A DNA stretch of 64,000 bases from Mytilus galloprovincialis. Lineage: Eukaryota > Mollusca > Bivalvia > Mytilida > Mytilidae. Positions 46,847-58,689 of this stretch are shown here, one piece after another (position 1 is the stretch's first letter; every line of letters begins with the position of its first letter). The stretch is from assembly GCF_965363235.1 (NCBI RefSeq), contig NC_134843.1, positions 68,363,865 through 68,427,864 on the forward strand, written 5' to 3'. The position numbers and the translations under genes are program-made. Below the pieces are notes generated by a model. It was not told the DNA's origin, made no database searches, and worked only from the letters and a program-made list of their open reading frames with translations.

Positions 46847-46964
46847 GGAGATAACTGTTTTGAAGTTTAAACTCCGACGGCATTAATTGGTGATTTGATG
46901 GTCGCAAATTAATTTTATTGGCGACGTGATATTGATGCCGTCTGAGCTTAAAATACAATATTAC
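46847..46964. mobile_element. Palindromic MITE, third copy
   Basis: This is related to 15118-15256: ggagataactg, then ctccgacggcattaattgg, a short loop, and the diverged inverse ending in aaaatacaatatta. It shows that the element in the FAMeT-gene introns is a dispersed family. Confidence 0.65.
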
Positions 46965-47916
46965 ATATGGTGTAGCATTCTACTGTTTTCGTTGGATATG
47001 ACGATCACGTGTCTCAAAAATTATTTTATGTATTTGACACCTTGTTTCTATTTTTACGTATTTGACGACTTGTTATTATTTTTACGTATATCGACGCTAT
47101 GTTTCTTTTTATATGTATATTGGTGGTAAATATAAGAAAAATGTTGCTAAATTTAGATTTTCGACGTCATGACATCACACATAATAAGATTTATTCCTAT
47201 GAAGAATAAATCCGGTTATCGGAGGAAAGTTGACTTACGTTTTGGGAGTTGTCCCGCTTTACACATGTGGTTGATTGACTATATTATGAGTGACGTTGAT
47301 TGTTTTAACCTTGATAACTGTGACGTCATTCTTTCTTTACCACGAATCAGCAGAGAAAAGACGTCGAACATTGGGTTCCGTATCAAATAACAAATATTGT
47401 TTCAAAAGATATTCAAATTATAACAAATTTAGTTGAATATTGAATTTTATTTCTTTAATTTGGTGTAATAAACGGATGTCTTTCAAAAAATCTTAATTTT
47501 ATTGAAAATGTTTTAAAAGTTTGAAAGATAGAAAAAGCACATAGTCTTGATTCAGTAATTATCGACAGTGTTAAGATTTTATGTATTAGGTTGATTTTTC
47601 TGTTAAGAATTTCTGCAATATTTCATTGTAATTTTTTAATTATTGGTTTATTTCAGTGGAAATCATGATTTTCGTTTCTAGAAAATAGAAATTTTAACAG
47701 ACCTTTAAAACTGCGCACTTGGTTTTAAGACACGTGTAACATGGATGTCTGCAATTTTAAAATTATCGTTGTACGCAATGTTTCCATCAGCTACACATCA
47801 TTGTCAGCAAGCAATTTAAAGTGAAACTAATAGTAATAATGAATAAATGTATAAAGTTTATAGAAGAAGAAAAAAAATATAACTTTTCACTAATAGTATT
47901 GTAGTATTTTTTACAG
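46965..47916. other. Region upstream of the candidate exon at 47917
   Basis: I see no confident exon. A 73-codon frame (47169-47390) has no similarity I recognise and no strong splice context. Upstream exons of the candidate gene at 47917 may lie here or farther left. Confidence 0.35.
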
Positions 47917-48214
47917 TTTTAAAAACCAAACATCCTACAGGAATGGGGAAACAATGCGTATGTCACAGAGATCCTCTAAAAGTCCTTACGCAGCAAAGAA
48001 AATGTTACGGTCCTCAGCACAGCCTGGGAAGCAAGCATCTGTTAGTGATAGTCAGCAGTCCGAAGGGGTTATTTACCAAAGGGTACTACAGAGGGACGTA
48101 ACAACACAGTTGGGAAACAGATCTAGCAATGTCGTTGGACAGCATACTTCCAATCAAGTTTCAGCGCAAAACTATTTGTCGTCAATCGTCAAGAAATATG
48201 AATATGAAATATGA
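47917..48214 (+). CDS. Candidate terminal exon of an unrecognised gene
   Basis: An open frame follows a good acceptor (tattttttacag) at 47916 and contains an ATG at 47954, giving 86 residues from that start or about 99 from the acceptor. Composition is Ser/Gln-rich (SQRSSKSPYAAKK, SDSQQSEG) with a C-terminal SSIVKKYEYEI. Base composition is noticeably less AT-rich than the flanks and AATAAA follows 57 bp after the stop. I do not recognise the family. It may be the last exon of a gene whose earlier exons I cannot identify, or a chance frame in a repeat. Confidence 0.35.
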
Positions 48215-48270
48215 ATATGATATGAATGTGAATCATATAACACTGAAAACACAAATAACATAATATGTTT

Positions 48271-48276
48271 AATAAA
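48271..48276 (+). terminator. Polyadenylation signal after the candidate exon
   Basis: AATAAA in gtttaataaatgaaac lies 57 bp past the stop at 48214. It supports, but does not prove, a 3' end here. Confidence 0.4.
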
Positions 48277-48949
48277 TGAAACAAAATGGTTACATATATA
48301 TCCGATGACACACATATGCCTCAAAGTACGGTGCTCAAACATTATTAGTAAGAACACTATTTCTATGTAGAAGTATTGGTCATATTGTTATTACATCACC
48401 ATAGAATGGAGGTGTGTAAACACTATGCGGCTAATCCGTGTTTGCAAAGAACTGAATTTCCAAAGATTTTGTGCAAAAAAAAGAGAACATTAACCTCGAG
48501 AAGCAGCATCACAAAGGACTTTTCGGCGTTGGCTAAATTGTGGACAAATATAGCACACTTTGCATAAAAAAAACTAGCCACTTACGTAAAGATGTCTTCG
48601 CTTCGAACCAAACCAGTATATTTATAAATTATCAACAATATGTGCAGAGGAATTGAGAAAAATGTAATGGTTCCATACATGAAACAGCTATTTGAAATGA
48701 CATGCGCATACTTATTTTTTTTCAAATGACAAAGCACTTCTCGACACAAGAACCCTTGATGATTTCTTACAAAATAAAAGGAATTAATATTAATATATCA
48801 CAGCATGTGTACTTTCGTTTGTGCTGTCATTTGAACACCGTGACTTTGTGTACTTTTACATGTACGTTTTAAATCTGTTTTTATCTTTGAAGATATCTTT
48901 CAAATGGACAAATAGATACTTTTATTAGTACAATTTGTAGAACTTTAAT
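48277..48949. other. Intergenic, nothing recognised
   Basis: A 63-codon frame (48376-48567) has no supporting signal. No repeat is identified. Confidence 0.35.
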
Positions 48950-49613
48950 CCTTTAGTTCACTTTTCTCTGATAAGAGTACAACAAATTATCCCAACTTTG
49001 GCTTAGTACAGTCATTATTTTTCTTTAATGAATAACCTATTATCAATTAGTCATCGATATTGTTTATTTAAAAAGTTATATATCATATTCAGACCTCTTA
49101 CTTCAAAAATGAGATTACTGCATTAATGTAAATGGGAATTACTGAGGTGACAAGCATGAAGAAAGAGTGAACTATTTTTAAAGGGAATACCATGCCACGT
49201 GTGTGTGTAAACATGCAGACATATTACAAGTCCATTTAAATTAAAAAAACGGCAAAAATCGAAAAATTGGTCCAAATGACTTTTGTAGACTTGTGTAGAC
49301 TGGTGTACAAGATCACTTTATCTGACACTGAAGAACTGTTGTAGTACATGATTTTTATAAGTAGTTATTTGCTTTGAAGGAGCTGTCAGTAACTGCGAGT
49401 ACTCTCAGATCTGTACTATGTGTCTTTATGTATGGTAAGGGAATTATAAATAACCTGCAACGTCTGGTATTTGTTTTGTTACACATTTTTTCTGCTTTGT
49501 ATCGATCTGATAAGTTGAGCCCTTTTCAACTGATTTTTATAGTTTGTTGTTATGCTGTTCTGTTACACCACAGTTCAAAGTTAGGGGAAGGTTTTATGCC
49601 AACAAACTAGTTT

Positions 49614-49855
49614 AAGATGTGGTATGAGTGCCAATGAGACAACTTTCCATCCAAGTCGCAATTTATTAAAGTAAACCATTATAGGTCAAAGTACGGTCTT
49701 CAACACGGAGCCTTGGCTCACACCGAACATCAAACTATAAAGGGCCCCAAAAAATAACTAGTGTAAAACCATTCAAACGGGAAAACCAACGGTCTAATCT
49801 ATATAAAAAACGAGAAAGGAGAAACACGTATGAATTACACCAACAAACGACCACT
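49614..49855 (+). mobile_element. atgtggtat-family dispersed repeat, plus-strand copy
   Basis: It starts aagatgtggtatgagtgcca and continues with caatgagacaactttccatc, ggtcaaagtacggtcttcaa and attcaaacgggaaaaccaac. I recall this as one of the commonest repeats in Mytilus transcripts and genomic DNA. It is probably SINE-like, but no internal promoter boxes are evident. Confidence 0.65.
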
Positions 49856-50020
49856 ACTGAATATTTGTTTTTCGTTCATTGTTTTGTACATAAATCAGGC
49901 CGTTAGTTTTGCTCGTTTGAATTGTTTTACATTTGTCATTATGGAGCCTTTTATAACTGACTATTTTTTATTGTTTTTACTCATTGTTGAAGGCCTTTTC
50001 AGTGACCTGTATAGTTGTTA
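49856..50020 (-). mobile_element. atgtggtat-family dispersed repeat, minus-strand copy
   Basis: The inverse of the same family: aggccgttagttttgctcgt and attgttgaaggcc match the opposite strand of 63411-63605. It abuts the plus-strand copy, making an inverted pair. Confidence 0.65.
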
Positions 50021-51180
50021 ACTTAATTCTATGCAATTTGGTTCTCGGTAAGTTTAAACCTGGTTTTATAGCTAGCTTAACCTTTGAATTGTAAAAACTT
50101 GATATGCTTTCATCAGTAAAATACAGCAAAATGAAATGAAATATGTTGCACTGGAAACTTTCTTTGGATTTTTTTATAAGGAAGTTTCGCCAGTTTATTG
50201 AAAACTGAAACAAACTGAAATGTCTCGCCTGCTTAAATAATCATTATTTACAAATATCACATAAACTTTACATTATTAATTATCCATGACCATGGGGTCA
50301 AGATCAGATAAACCAAGCCAGACAGACTTGTACACCTTACAATAAATCAATAAACCAAATATAGACATATTGTCTATAATATCTTAGAAGAAGAACAAAC
50401 TTCTGAAACTTAATATTGAGCTAAGGATGTGAACATGTGATCAAGGAGGAAATATACTTGCCAGACAGACATGTGCACCTTAAAATCAATCCGAATATTA
50501 GTCTCTTTTGTGTTCTTTATATTACCGAGCGTAAAGAATTCATCACACAATGATTTTTCATAAACTAACAAAGTCAAGTTATAGTCGATTAATCATTAGC
50601 TATGATTTATGACTATGCTATAAAAACTGGTCTTATATGGTACCTTCACTAACTAGTATTGGTAATATAGAAATATGCACATTACCAATGTTATAATACA
50701 TTTTATTTACCAATGCAATTTAAATAGTTATCAAAGGTACCAGGGTTATAATTTTCTAATTTGTATTACAGTTATACTATTCACATCATTTTGATTAATT
50801 GAACCTTAAACTTCAATAAGATAATGAGTTTAATCAAAAGGATAAACATCATACTAACCGATCCTAGTTTTATTTTTAATACATACAGATTTGGAACGTT
50901 TTATTTCCCCTTTTAAGAAAACAAGTAGCGATAAGCTTATATAAAATGTTCTTCTAAACCCGGATGTGAACAAGGTTATGCCATAAGAGGTAACAAACCT
51001 GACCTCTGAGAAAATGACTAATTCCTAACAAAATATTTTACTTTTTGCAATTTTATATTTGTTTAACTCAACATCCTGTAGCTATTACGTAATCACATTA
51101 TTTGTACTGATGTTACATGTAATATACGTCACGAAAAATACTTAGTCGCATCCCACCATATTTCATAAGTCATAAATGGT

Positions 51181-53269
51181 GTCTGAAGTATTGTAACCAT
51201 AGGTCTGAAGTATTGTAACCATAAGTCTGTATTATTGTAACCATAAGTCTGAAGTATTGTAACCATAGGTCTGAAGTATTGTAATAATAAGTCTGAAGTA
51301 TTGTAACCATAGGTCTGAAGTATTGTAACCATAAGTCTGTATTATTGTAACCATAAGTCTGAAGTATTGTAACCATAGGTCTGAAGTATTGTAACCATAA
51401 GTCTGAAGTATTGTAACCATAGGTCTGAAGTATTGTAACCATAAGTCTGTATTATTGTAACCATAAGTCTGAAGTATTGTAACCATAGGTCTGAAGTATT
51501 GTAACCATAAGTCTAAAGTATTGTAACCATAAGTCTGAAGTATTGTAACCATAAGTCTGAATTATTGTAACCATAAGTCTGAAGTATTGTAACCATAAGT
51601 CTGAATTATTGTAACCATAAGTCTGAAATATTGTAACCATAGGTCTGAAGTCTTGTAACCATAAGTCTGAAGTATTGTAACCATAAGTCTGAAGTATTGA
51701 AATCATAAGTCTGAAGTATTGTAACCATAAGTCTGAATTATTGTAACCATAGGTCTGAAGTATTGTAACCATAAGTCTGAAGTATTGTAACCATAAGTCT
51801 GAATTATTGTAACCATAAGTCTGAAGTATTGTAACCATAAGTCTGAATTATTGTAACCATAAGTCTGAAATATTGTAACCATAGGTCTGAAGTCTTGTAA
51901 CCATAAGTCTGAAGTATTGTAACCATAAGTCTGAAGTATTGAAACCATAAGTCTGAAGTATTGTAACCATAAGTCTGAATTATTGTAACCATAGGTCTGA
52001 AGTATTGTAACCATAAGTCTGAAGTATTGTAACCATTAGTCTGAATTATTAAAACCATAAGTCTGAATTATTGTAACCATAAGTCTGAAGTATTGTAACC
52101 ATAGGTCTGAATTATTGTAACCATAAGTCTGAAGTATTGTAACCATAGGTCTGAAGTATTGTAATAATAAGTCTGAATTATTGTAACCATAAGTCTGAAG
52201 TATTGTAATAATAAGTCTGAATTATTGTAACCATAAGTCTAAAGTATTGTAACCATAGGTCTGAATTGTTGTAACCATAAGTCTGAAGTATTGTAACCAT
52301 AGGTCTGAAGTATTGTAACCATAAGTCTGAATTATTGTAACCATAAGTCTGAAGTATTGTAACCATAGGTCTGAATTATTGTAACCATAAGTCTGAAGTA
52401 TTGTAACCATAGGTCTGAAGTATTGTAATAATAAGTCTGAATTATTGTAACCTTAAGTCTGAAGTATTGTAACCATAAGTCTGAAGTATTGAAACCATAA
52501 GTTTGAATTATTGTAACCATAAGTCTAAAGTATTGTAACCATAGGTCTGAATTGTTGTAACCATAAGTCTGAAGTCTTGTAACCATAGGTCTGAAGTATT
52601 GTAACCATAAGTCTGAATTATTGTAACCATAAGTCTGAAGTATTGTAACCATAGGTCTGAATTATTGTAACCATAAGTCTGAAGTATTGTAACCATAGGT
52701 CTGAAGTATTGTAACCATAGGTCTGAAGTATTGTAACTATAAGTCTGAAGTATTGTAACCATAAGTCTGAAGTATTGAAACCATAAGTCTGAATTATTGT
52801 AACCATAAGTCTGAAGTATTGTAACCATAAGTCTGAAGTATTGAAACCATAAGTCTGAATTATTGTAGCCATAAGTCTGAAGTATTGTAACCATAGGTCT
52901 GAAGTATTGTAACCATAAGTCTGAAGTATTGTAACCATAGGTCTGAAGTATTGTAACCATAAGTCTGAATTATTGTACCATTAGTCTGAAGTATTGTAAC
53001 CATAAATCTGAATTATTGTAACCATAAGTCTGAAGTATTGTAACCATAGGTCTGAAGTATTGTAACCATAAGTCTGAATTATTGTAACCATAAGTCTGAA
53101 GTATTGTAACCATAAGTCTGAATTATTGTAACCATAAGTCTGAAGTATTGAAACCATAAGTCTGAAGTATTGTAACCATAAGTCTGAAGTATTGTAACCA
53201 TAGGTCTGAAGGATTGTAACCATAAGTCTGAATTATTGTAACCATAAGTCTGAAGTATTGTAACCATAA
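51181..53269. repeat. 22-bp satellite, about 95 copies
   Basis: Units start gtctgaagtattgtaacc or gtctgaattattgtaacc and end ataa or atag. The period is 22 bp with very few length changes. Because 22 is not a multiple of 3, an open frame cycles through all three phases every 66 bp. This creates many overlapping minus-strand frames with a 22-residue period (YGYNTSDLWLQ); these are artefacts. A single unit exists at 35835-35856 in block 1. Confidence 0.95.
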
Positions 53270-54478
53270 GTCTGAAGTATTGTAACATGTGTAACCCCAA
53301 TACCAGGTTTCTGAAGTATTGTAACATGTGTAACCCAATACCAGGTGTCTGAATTATTGTAACATGTTTAACCCCAATACCAGGTGTCTGAAATATTGTA
53401 ACATGTGTAACCCCAATACCAGGTGTCTGAATTATTGTAACATGTGTAACCCCAATACCAGGTGTCTGAAGTATTGTAACCTATGTAACCCCAATAACAG
53501 GTGTCTGAATTATTGTAACATGTGTAACCCCAATACCAGGTGTCTGAATTACTGTTACATGTGTAATCCCAATACCAGGTGTCTGAATTATTGTAACATG
53601 TGTAACCCCAATACCAGGTGTTTGAAGTATTGTTACATGTGTAACCCCAATACAAGGTGTCTGAATTATTGTAACATGTGTAACCCCAATACCAGGTGTC
53701 TGAATTATTGTAACATGTGTAACCCCAATACCAGGTGTCTGAATTATTGTAACATGTGTAACCCCAATACCAGGTGTCTGAATTATTGTAACATGTGTAA
53801 CCCCAATACCAGGTGTCTGAATTATTGTAACATGTGTAACCCCAATACCAGGTGTCTGAATTATTGTAACATGTGTAACCCCAATACCAGGTGTCTGAAT
53901 TATTGTAACATGTGTAACCCAATGCCAGGTGTTTGAAGTATTGTAACCTGTGTAACCCCAATAACAGGTGTCTGAATTATTGTAACATGTGTAAACCCCA
54001 ATACCAGGTGTCTGAAGTATTGTAACCTGTGTAACCCCAATAACAGGTGTCTGAATTATTGTAACATGTGTAACCCCAATATTAGGTGTCTGAATTACTG
54101 TTACATGTGTAACTCCAATACCAGATGTCTGAATTATTGTAACATGTGTAACCCCAATACCAGGTGTCTGAAGTATTGTAACATGTGTAACCTCAATACC
54201 AGGTGTCTGAATTATTGTAACATGTGTAACCCCAATACCAGGTGTCTGAATTATTGTAACATGTGTAACCCCAATACCAGGTGTCTCAAGTATTGTAACA
54301 TGTGTAACCCCAATACCAGGTGTCTGAAGTATTGTAACATGTGTAACCCCAATACCAGGTGTCTGAATTATTGTAACATGTGTAACCTCAATACCAGGTG
54401 TCTGAATTATTGTAACATGTGTAACCCCAATACCAGGTGTCTGAATTATTGTAACATGTGTAACCCCAATACCATGTG
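53270..54478. repeat. 39-bp satellite, about 31 copies
   Basis: Units begin gtctgaattattgtaaca, continue tgtgtaaccccaata and end ccaggt. They share their first 17 bases with the 22-bp unit and follow it without a gap. Because 39 is 13 codons, both strands have long open frames (13-residue period CNPNTRCLNYCNM on plus). Lengths of 190-197 codons are explained by the repeat and not by selection. A single unit exists at 35857-35895. Confidence 0.95.
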
Positions 54479-55016
54479 ATCAGGTTTGTATGAACAGTTC
54501 AATTTAAACATCTTTTTTCTCGTTTCGTCATTCTTGTAGAAATAGTTGGTGTACTCTTGTGTAGTTTAAAACTTACGGTCATAAATTTACAAAGCCAAAT
54601 GTCGCTATTTTTTCGATTTAGTAAGTATACATATACAATTTTTACATAAAACCGACAAAAGTTTCAGATTTTGTTTATTAAACTGTTTCAAACAAACGAT
54701 TTGATTACAACAGTAATACATAAACAATGACTTTTAAAAAGGTGGGGAAGATGTCAATTTAATTGACCTTTAATATACTTATTCGTCCTTAAAAGTTGAC
54801 TAAAACACTTTTGAAGACATTTGTCTCGCAGATATTTGTTAACATGTAGTTTGAAACAGATTATTCAGAAAGGGTTTACGATTATTTCATTGGACAATAA
54901 TGATGAGGTCATTCGATATGCGAAACATGATCTATGCATTTCAGTGATACATGTTTTTTAATTGAAAACTTTTATCAAAAGATCAAAATAATTTTTAACT
55001 ATAACTTTTTTTTCAG
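54479..55016. other. Upstream region of glycosyltransferase A2
   Basis: It matches 35920-36435 of block 1, including acatgtagtttgaaacagat. It ends at a tttttttcag acceptor (55016), so the first called exon starts at 55017. Confidence 0.55.
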
Positions 55017-55083
55017 ATCTATATATGTAAATGGAGCTTATTTACTGGGTTGTCTTAATACTCTTGTACCTAGTTCAGCTGAG

Positions 55084-56127
55084 ATGGTAAAAGACTTAAA
55101 GCATAAGACATTAATGCTTGGTATTAATATGGTGTGTATAATTGGTTTTCTACTGACATTGATGAATACACAAGCAAACCAAAGCTTCCGTGAATTAATT
55201 AAAGACAGTACACTATTGACATTGACAAAACGAACCATCAACAAATCCAATGACATACAACCGGCTTATACACGTAAAATCATTATGAAAACATCATACC
55301 CGATAGTAATATCACAACCATACAAGATAAACAATGAAGACATTTGTCGACGTGTTCCAAAGATAACATGTATTGTGATGGTTCATACATCTCTCAACCA
55401 TTTTGAAAGAAGGCGCAATATGCGGAAAACATTTTACTCAACTTATTACAGTCCAAATATTATCCGTGTCGTTTTCTTAATGGGACTGACAAATAATTCA
55501 ACACTGCAGACTATGATTGAATACGAAAGCTTAGTAAATCAAGATATTGTTCAGGGATATTTTATGGACACTTACCATAATTTGACAAATAAAGGAGTCA
55601 TGGGTCTGAAATGGATTACAGATCATTGCAGAAATGCCGAATTTGTAGCAAAAATAGACGATGACGTATTTATGAATTTTCATAGAATATTTGGAAAATT
55701 AAAATTTATCAAAGATAGGCGAAAGTACTTGGTTTGTAATAGACTTAACGCAAATTCAAATTTCATACAACGTGGAATAAACGATAAATGGTACGTACAC
55801 AGATATGATTTCAAAGGATTTAAATTTTATCCATTCACGTCATGTAGTGGGTTGGCCGTGTTCATTTCAATCGACTTAGTTCCCTTGTTATACAAAGCGG
55901 CATTAATATCGCCATTTTTCTGGGTGGATGACTTCTATCTTTTTGGTATATTACCTGCAAAGATTCACGGAGTTATTCACTATGGAATTAATGAACATGT
56001 TTCCCTCAATCATCGAAGAACATTTAACTGTTTCTCAAAGTATAAAGATAAATGTGAGTTATTTGCGGGTGTTACAGATCCAGATAATAATCGTAAAATT
56101 AAAATTTGGGATGAGATCGGAAAGTAG
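55084..56127 (+). CDS. GT31-like beta-1,3-glycosyltransferase A2
   Basis: A 347-residue paralogue of A1 with the same type II anchor, DDD at 192-194 and VDDFYLFG at 281-288. The open frame extends upstream to 54934, but that part crosses the likely splice acceptor at 55016 and is absent in A1. The ATG at 55084 (MVKDLKHKTLML) aligns with the A1 start and is preferred. Substitutions against A1 include C35F, E115K near the start of the domain, D241Y, R244K, E247K and P295H, with no stop or frameshift. It is convergent with B2. Same presumed Golgi role; whether A1 and A2 differ in acceptor or expression is unknown. Confidence 0.88.
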   Translation: MVKDLKHKTLMLGINMVCIIGFLLTLMNTQANQSFRELIKDSTLLTLTKRTINKSNDIQPAYTRKIIMKTSYPIVISQPYKINNEDICRRVPKITCIVMVHTSLNHFERRRNMRKTFYSTYYSPNIIRVVFLMGLTNNSTLQTMIEYESLVNQDIVQGYFMDTYHNLTNKGVMGLKWITDHCRNAEFVAKIDDDVFMNFHRIFGKLKFIKDRRKYLVCNRLNANSNFIQRGINDKWYVHRYDFKGFKFYPFTSCSGLAVFISIDLVPLLYKAALISPFFWVDDFYLFGILPAKIHGVIHYGINEHVSLNHRRTFNCFSKYKDKCELFAGVTDPDNNRKIKIWDEIGK

Positions 56128-56343
56128 TTATAAAAAAAACACAATTTTATAATAGATTAAATGTTAACCTGGCTTTAATTTAAGACGTATGGTCTGTATA
56201 TGCCAATAGGGATATTGGTACGCATGCTGCTATGTTGTTGTTGTACTATATCTAATGGACTTTTCGACATTTGGTTTCCCTGATTATATTGTTCATGTTT
56301 CGCATACTGTGAAGAAGTAATGTATTATTGTATTGTTGAAGTT

Positions 56344-56349
56344 AATAAA
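56344..56349 (+). terminator. Polyadenylation signal of A2
   Basis: AATAAA in gttaataaatgattt, equivalent to 37769-37774 after A1. Confidence 0.55.
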
Positions 56350-57355
56350 TGATTTATGAACTGTATGATTAATAACAACATGTCAGGAAATGAAAATTCC
56401 TTTCTGTATGATTGAGAAAAAACGTTACCGAGTACTAATCACAAAGAAAGGCATTATCGTTTTTTTACTAAGTTAAAATAAGGTAACGAGTGTGATATAT
56501 TATCGTTTTTCAGTCCAAATAAAGATTGTACACGTATTATTACAATTACAAAATGTACGCAATGACAAAACTAATTTCTTTACGCAACAAGGCCTAATTT
56601 CTGCAATTAAAACTGCAAATAAAACCGTAGCGTTTATTCCTCAGATATATAAAAAATATCATTAAATGCCCGAGAGGTTCAAAATATATATATGTACAAT
56701 ATTTGAAACAGTAAAAAGCCAACCCTTTAACAGAAATGTGAACAAAAATGACCCTTGATACTCAGTTCAAACTAACATTCAAATCATATATATTACCAAT
56801 AATTCCAAACAACAGGGGTTTCAATACAGAATAATTCTTCTAATTTTAGGCACGAACGATCTTCTCTTCAGATTGAAGGGACTGATACAAACAAGTGTAG
56901 TTTTGTGTGAGGAGGAGCCGAAACAATTGAACATACATGTTGGACTTCTACGCATATATCAAAATTATGGGAATACCTAATCTCTTGAATGCAATGTATA
57001 TGAAAATATAGATATATACATTGTTTTAGATTGAAAATAACAGATAAGAACAATGCGAGTCTCAAAGATGCACATACTAAAAATGCATCAACATCGTTAA
57101 GAACCCTCTTATTGTTAGTCTCGACAGTTTGTTATACATTTATAGTTGAACAAGATGTTGTCTTACCGCATGTGGAGAAGTGAACATGCCTATTTAACAC
57201 AACACAAGTTTTATCAACCAGAAAAGGGAAAGACAAAAGCACAAAGGCAACTCTCATCCTATATGAGTATAGGTAATAGACATTATAATAAATGTCTTAA
57301 TTGATTCGTATTAATTGAATAATCACAACCAACACAAGATAGAATTCAATACATT
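56350..57355. other. Spacer between convergent genes A2 and B2
   Basis: This is the duplicate of 37775-38771 with scattered substitutions and small indels. No gene is present. Confidence 0.6.
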
Positions 57356-58390
57356 TTAATGTATTGTTTTTATCAAAGAGTTCCAGATTTTAACCGTTGC
57401 ACCATTATCCTCAGGATCTGGCATACCCACTACCAAACCACATTCTTTTCCGTGCTTTCCAAAACAATCTGCTGTGTACTGGTAATTATATGAAACGTTC
57501 TGATTGATGCCGTGGTGAACTAAAGCTGGAATCTTTGAGGGAAGTATTCCGAAGAGATAAATATCCTCTATCCAAAAAAATGGCGACATTGATGCAGTGG
57601 TGTATAAAATCGGAATAAGATCTCGAGATATGAATACTGCCGGACCTAAACAAGAAGTATAAGGATAACGTAACATCCTTTTAAACACATCGTTGTGTAC
57701 ATTCCATTTCTCATTAGTATCACGTTGTATTGGATATAAGTTTGGATTCACCTTATCGCACATTAAAAATCTCCTTTTGAATTTAATGAATGACAAATGT
57801 TGAAAAATTTTAAAGAAGTTAACAATCACATCGTCGTCTATTTTGGCAGCAAATTCAGCATTTTGACAATTTTCGGAAATCCATTTGAATCCCAACACTC
57901 CTTTATAAGTCAAATTACGATAGGAATCTATAAATTGACCCTGTATAATGTCTTGGAAAACTAGATTTTCCCGTTCAATGATGTGTTGTAGTGAAGAATT
58001 ATAGACTTCCCCTAGAAGAAAGATCGCTCTTATAGTTTCTTGCTTGTAAAATGTCGAGTTCAAAAAAGTTTTCCTCAATGCCTCCCTCCTTTCAAAATGA
58101 TCGGGAGACGAGTACACCATTACAATACACGAAAGTTTGGAAATGTTTTTACAAATGTCCTTATTATTTATTTTATACGATTGTGTTAAAACTGTCGGAT
58201 ATTTTGATTGTATGGTAATATTCCGTTTATATTGCAGCTTTTGTATCTTAACCGTTCTTTGTATCGTTAAGTTTGTGCAATTATCAGTGCAAGAGTTCGT
58301 ATGTAAAGAGTTTTTAACCATACATACAATTATAACACAAAATGTAAAGATACTGGTTGCCATTACTCTGAACTGTCGACCGTTCTTCAT
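57356..58390 (-). CDS. GT31-like beta-1,3-glycosyltransferase B2
   Basis: A 344-residue copy of B1, same length, intronless, with signal-anchor at about 10-26, DDD at 185-187 and IEDIYLFG at 274-281. Differences from B1 are scattered and mostly conservative (for example K for T at 27, Y for C at 54, L for M at 105), with no stop or indel, so it is probably functional. About 95% identical to B1 by eye. The 130-codon frame on the other strand over its 5' part is a shadow, also present opposite B1. Confidence 0.88.
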   Translation of the reverse strand: MKNGRQFRVMATSIFTFCVIIVCMVKNSLHTNSCTDNCTNLTIQRTVKIQKLQYKRNITIQSKYPTVLTQSYKINNKDICKNISKLSCIVMVYSSPDHFERREALRKTFLNSTFYKQETIRAIFLLGEVYNSSLQHIIERENLVFQDIIQGQFIDSYRNLTYKGVLGFKWISENCQNAEFAAKIDDDVIVNFFKIFQHLSFIKFKRRFLMCDKVNPNLYPIQRDTNEKWNVHNDVFKRMLRYPYTSCLGPAVFISRDLIPILYTTASMSPFFWIEDIYLFGILPSKIPALVHHGINQNVSYNYQYTADCFGKHGKECGLVVGMPDPEDNGATVKIWNSLIKTIH

Positions 58391-58689
58391 CTTGGTTGTA
58401 ATTTTGAATAATTCCTGTTGTTATATTACATTAGAGTATCTGAAAATGATTATACAAAATATTGTTATCATGATTACAAGAGGTATGAGAAAGGTTGTTA
58501 TCCTTTTCTTTAAAAAGCCTACAGGATAACCTCTGGTATTCATTTGGAAATATAAAACTTAACCGATGAATTAATTGTTTGGATGTTTGCATTGAACGTC
58601 CGATGGCAATATTCAAAACCAACCCCTATAACGGAACAATAAAAATCGTTAAAACAAATTTAAGATTGGGAGTCACCGTGTTTTAATTT

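Larger units (their letters stand above)
48950..51040. repeat. Segmental duplication S, copy S3
   Basis: This is more diverged from S1 and S2 than they are from each other. Landmarks are ttcacttttctctgataag (with S1), aggtaacaaacctgacc and agatttggaacgttttattt. It lacks the retroelement and the minisatellite of S2 but carries the inverted pair of atgtggtat repeats at 49614-50020. Similarity stops near 51000 and resumes with the sequence upstream of A1. Confidence 0.7.

Noticed and set aside
47169..47390. 73-codon frame as an upstream exon of the 47917 candidate
   Set aside because: There is no strong donor site at its end and no recognisable domain; joining it would be guesswork.
51129..53338. 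Many overlapping minus-strand frames of 60-150 codons with a 22-residue period (YGYNTSDLWLQ)
   Set aside because: They are produced by a 22-bp satellite whose unit lacks stops in most phases. Three phases are open at once, there is no non-repetitive portion, and the homologous locus has a single unit.
53364..54479. Plus and minus frames of up to 197 codons with 13-residue Cys-rich repeats
   Set aside because: The 39-bp unit is 13 codons long, so both strands stay open automatically. There is no signal peptide, no unique part and no conservation in block 1.
54934..55083. N-terminal extension of glycosyltransferase A2
   Set aside because: It runs through a tttttttcag splice acceptor, is absent from A1, and the aligned start at 55084 gives the same 347-residue length.
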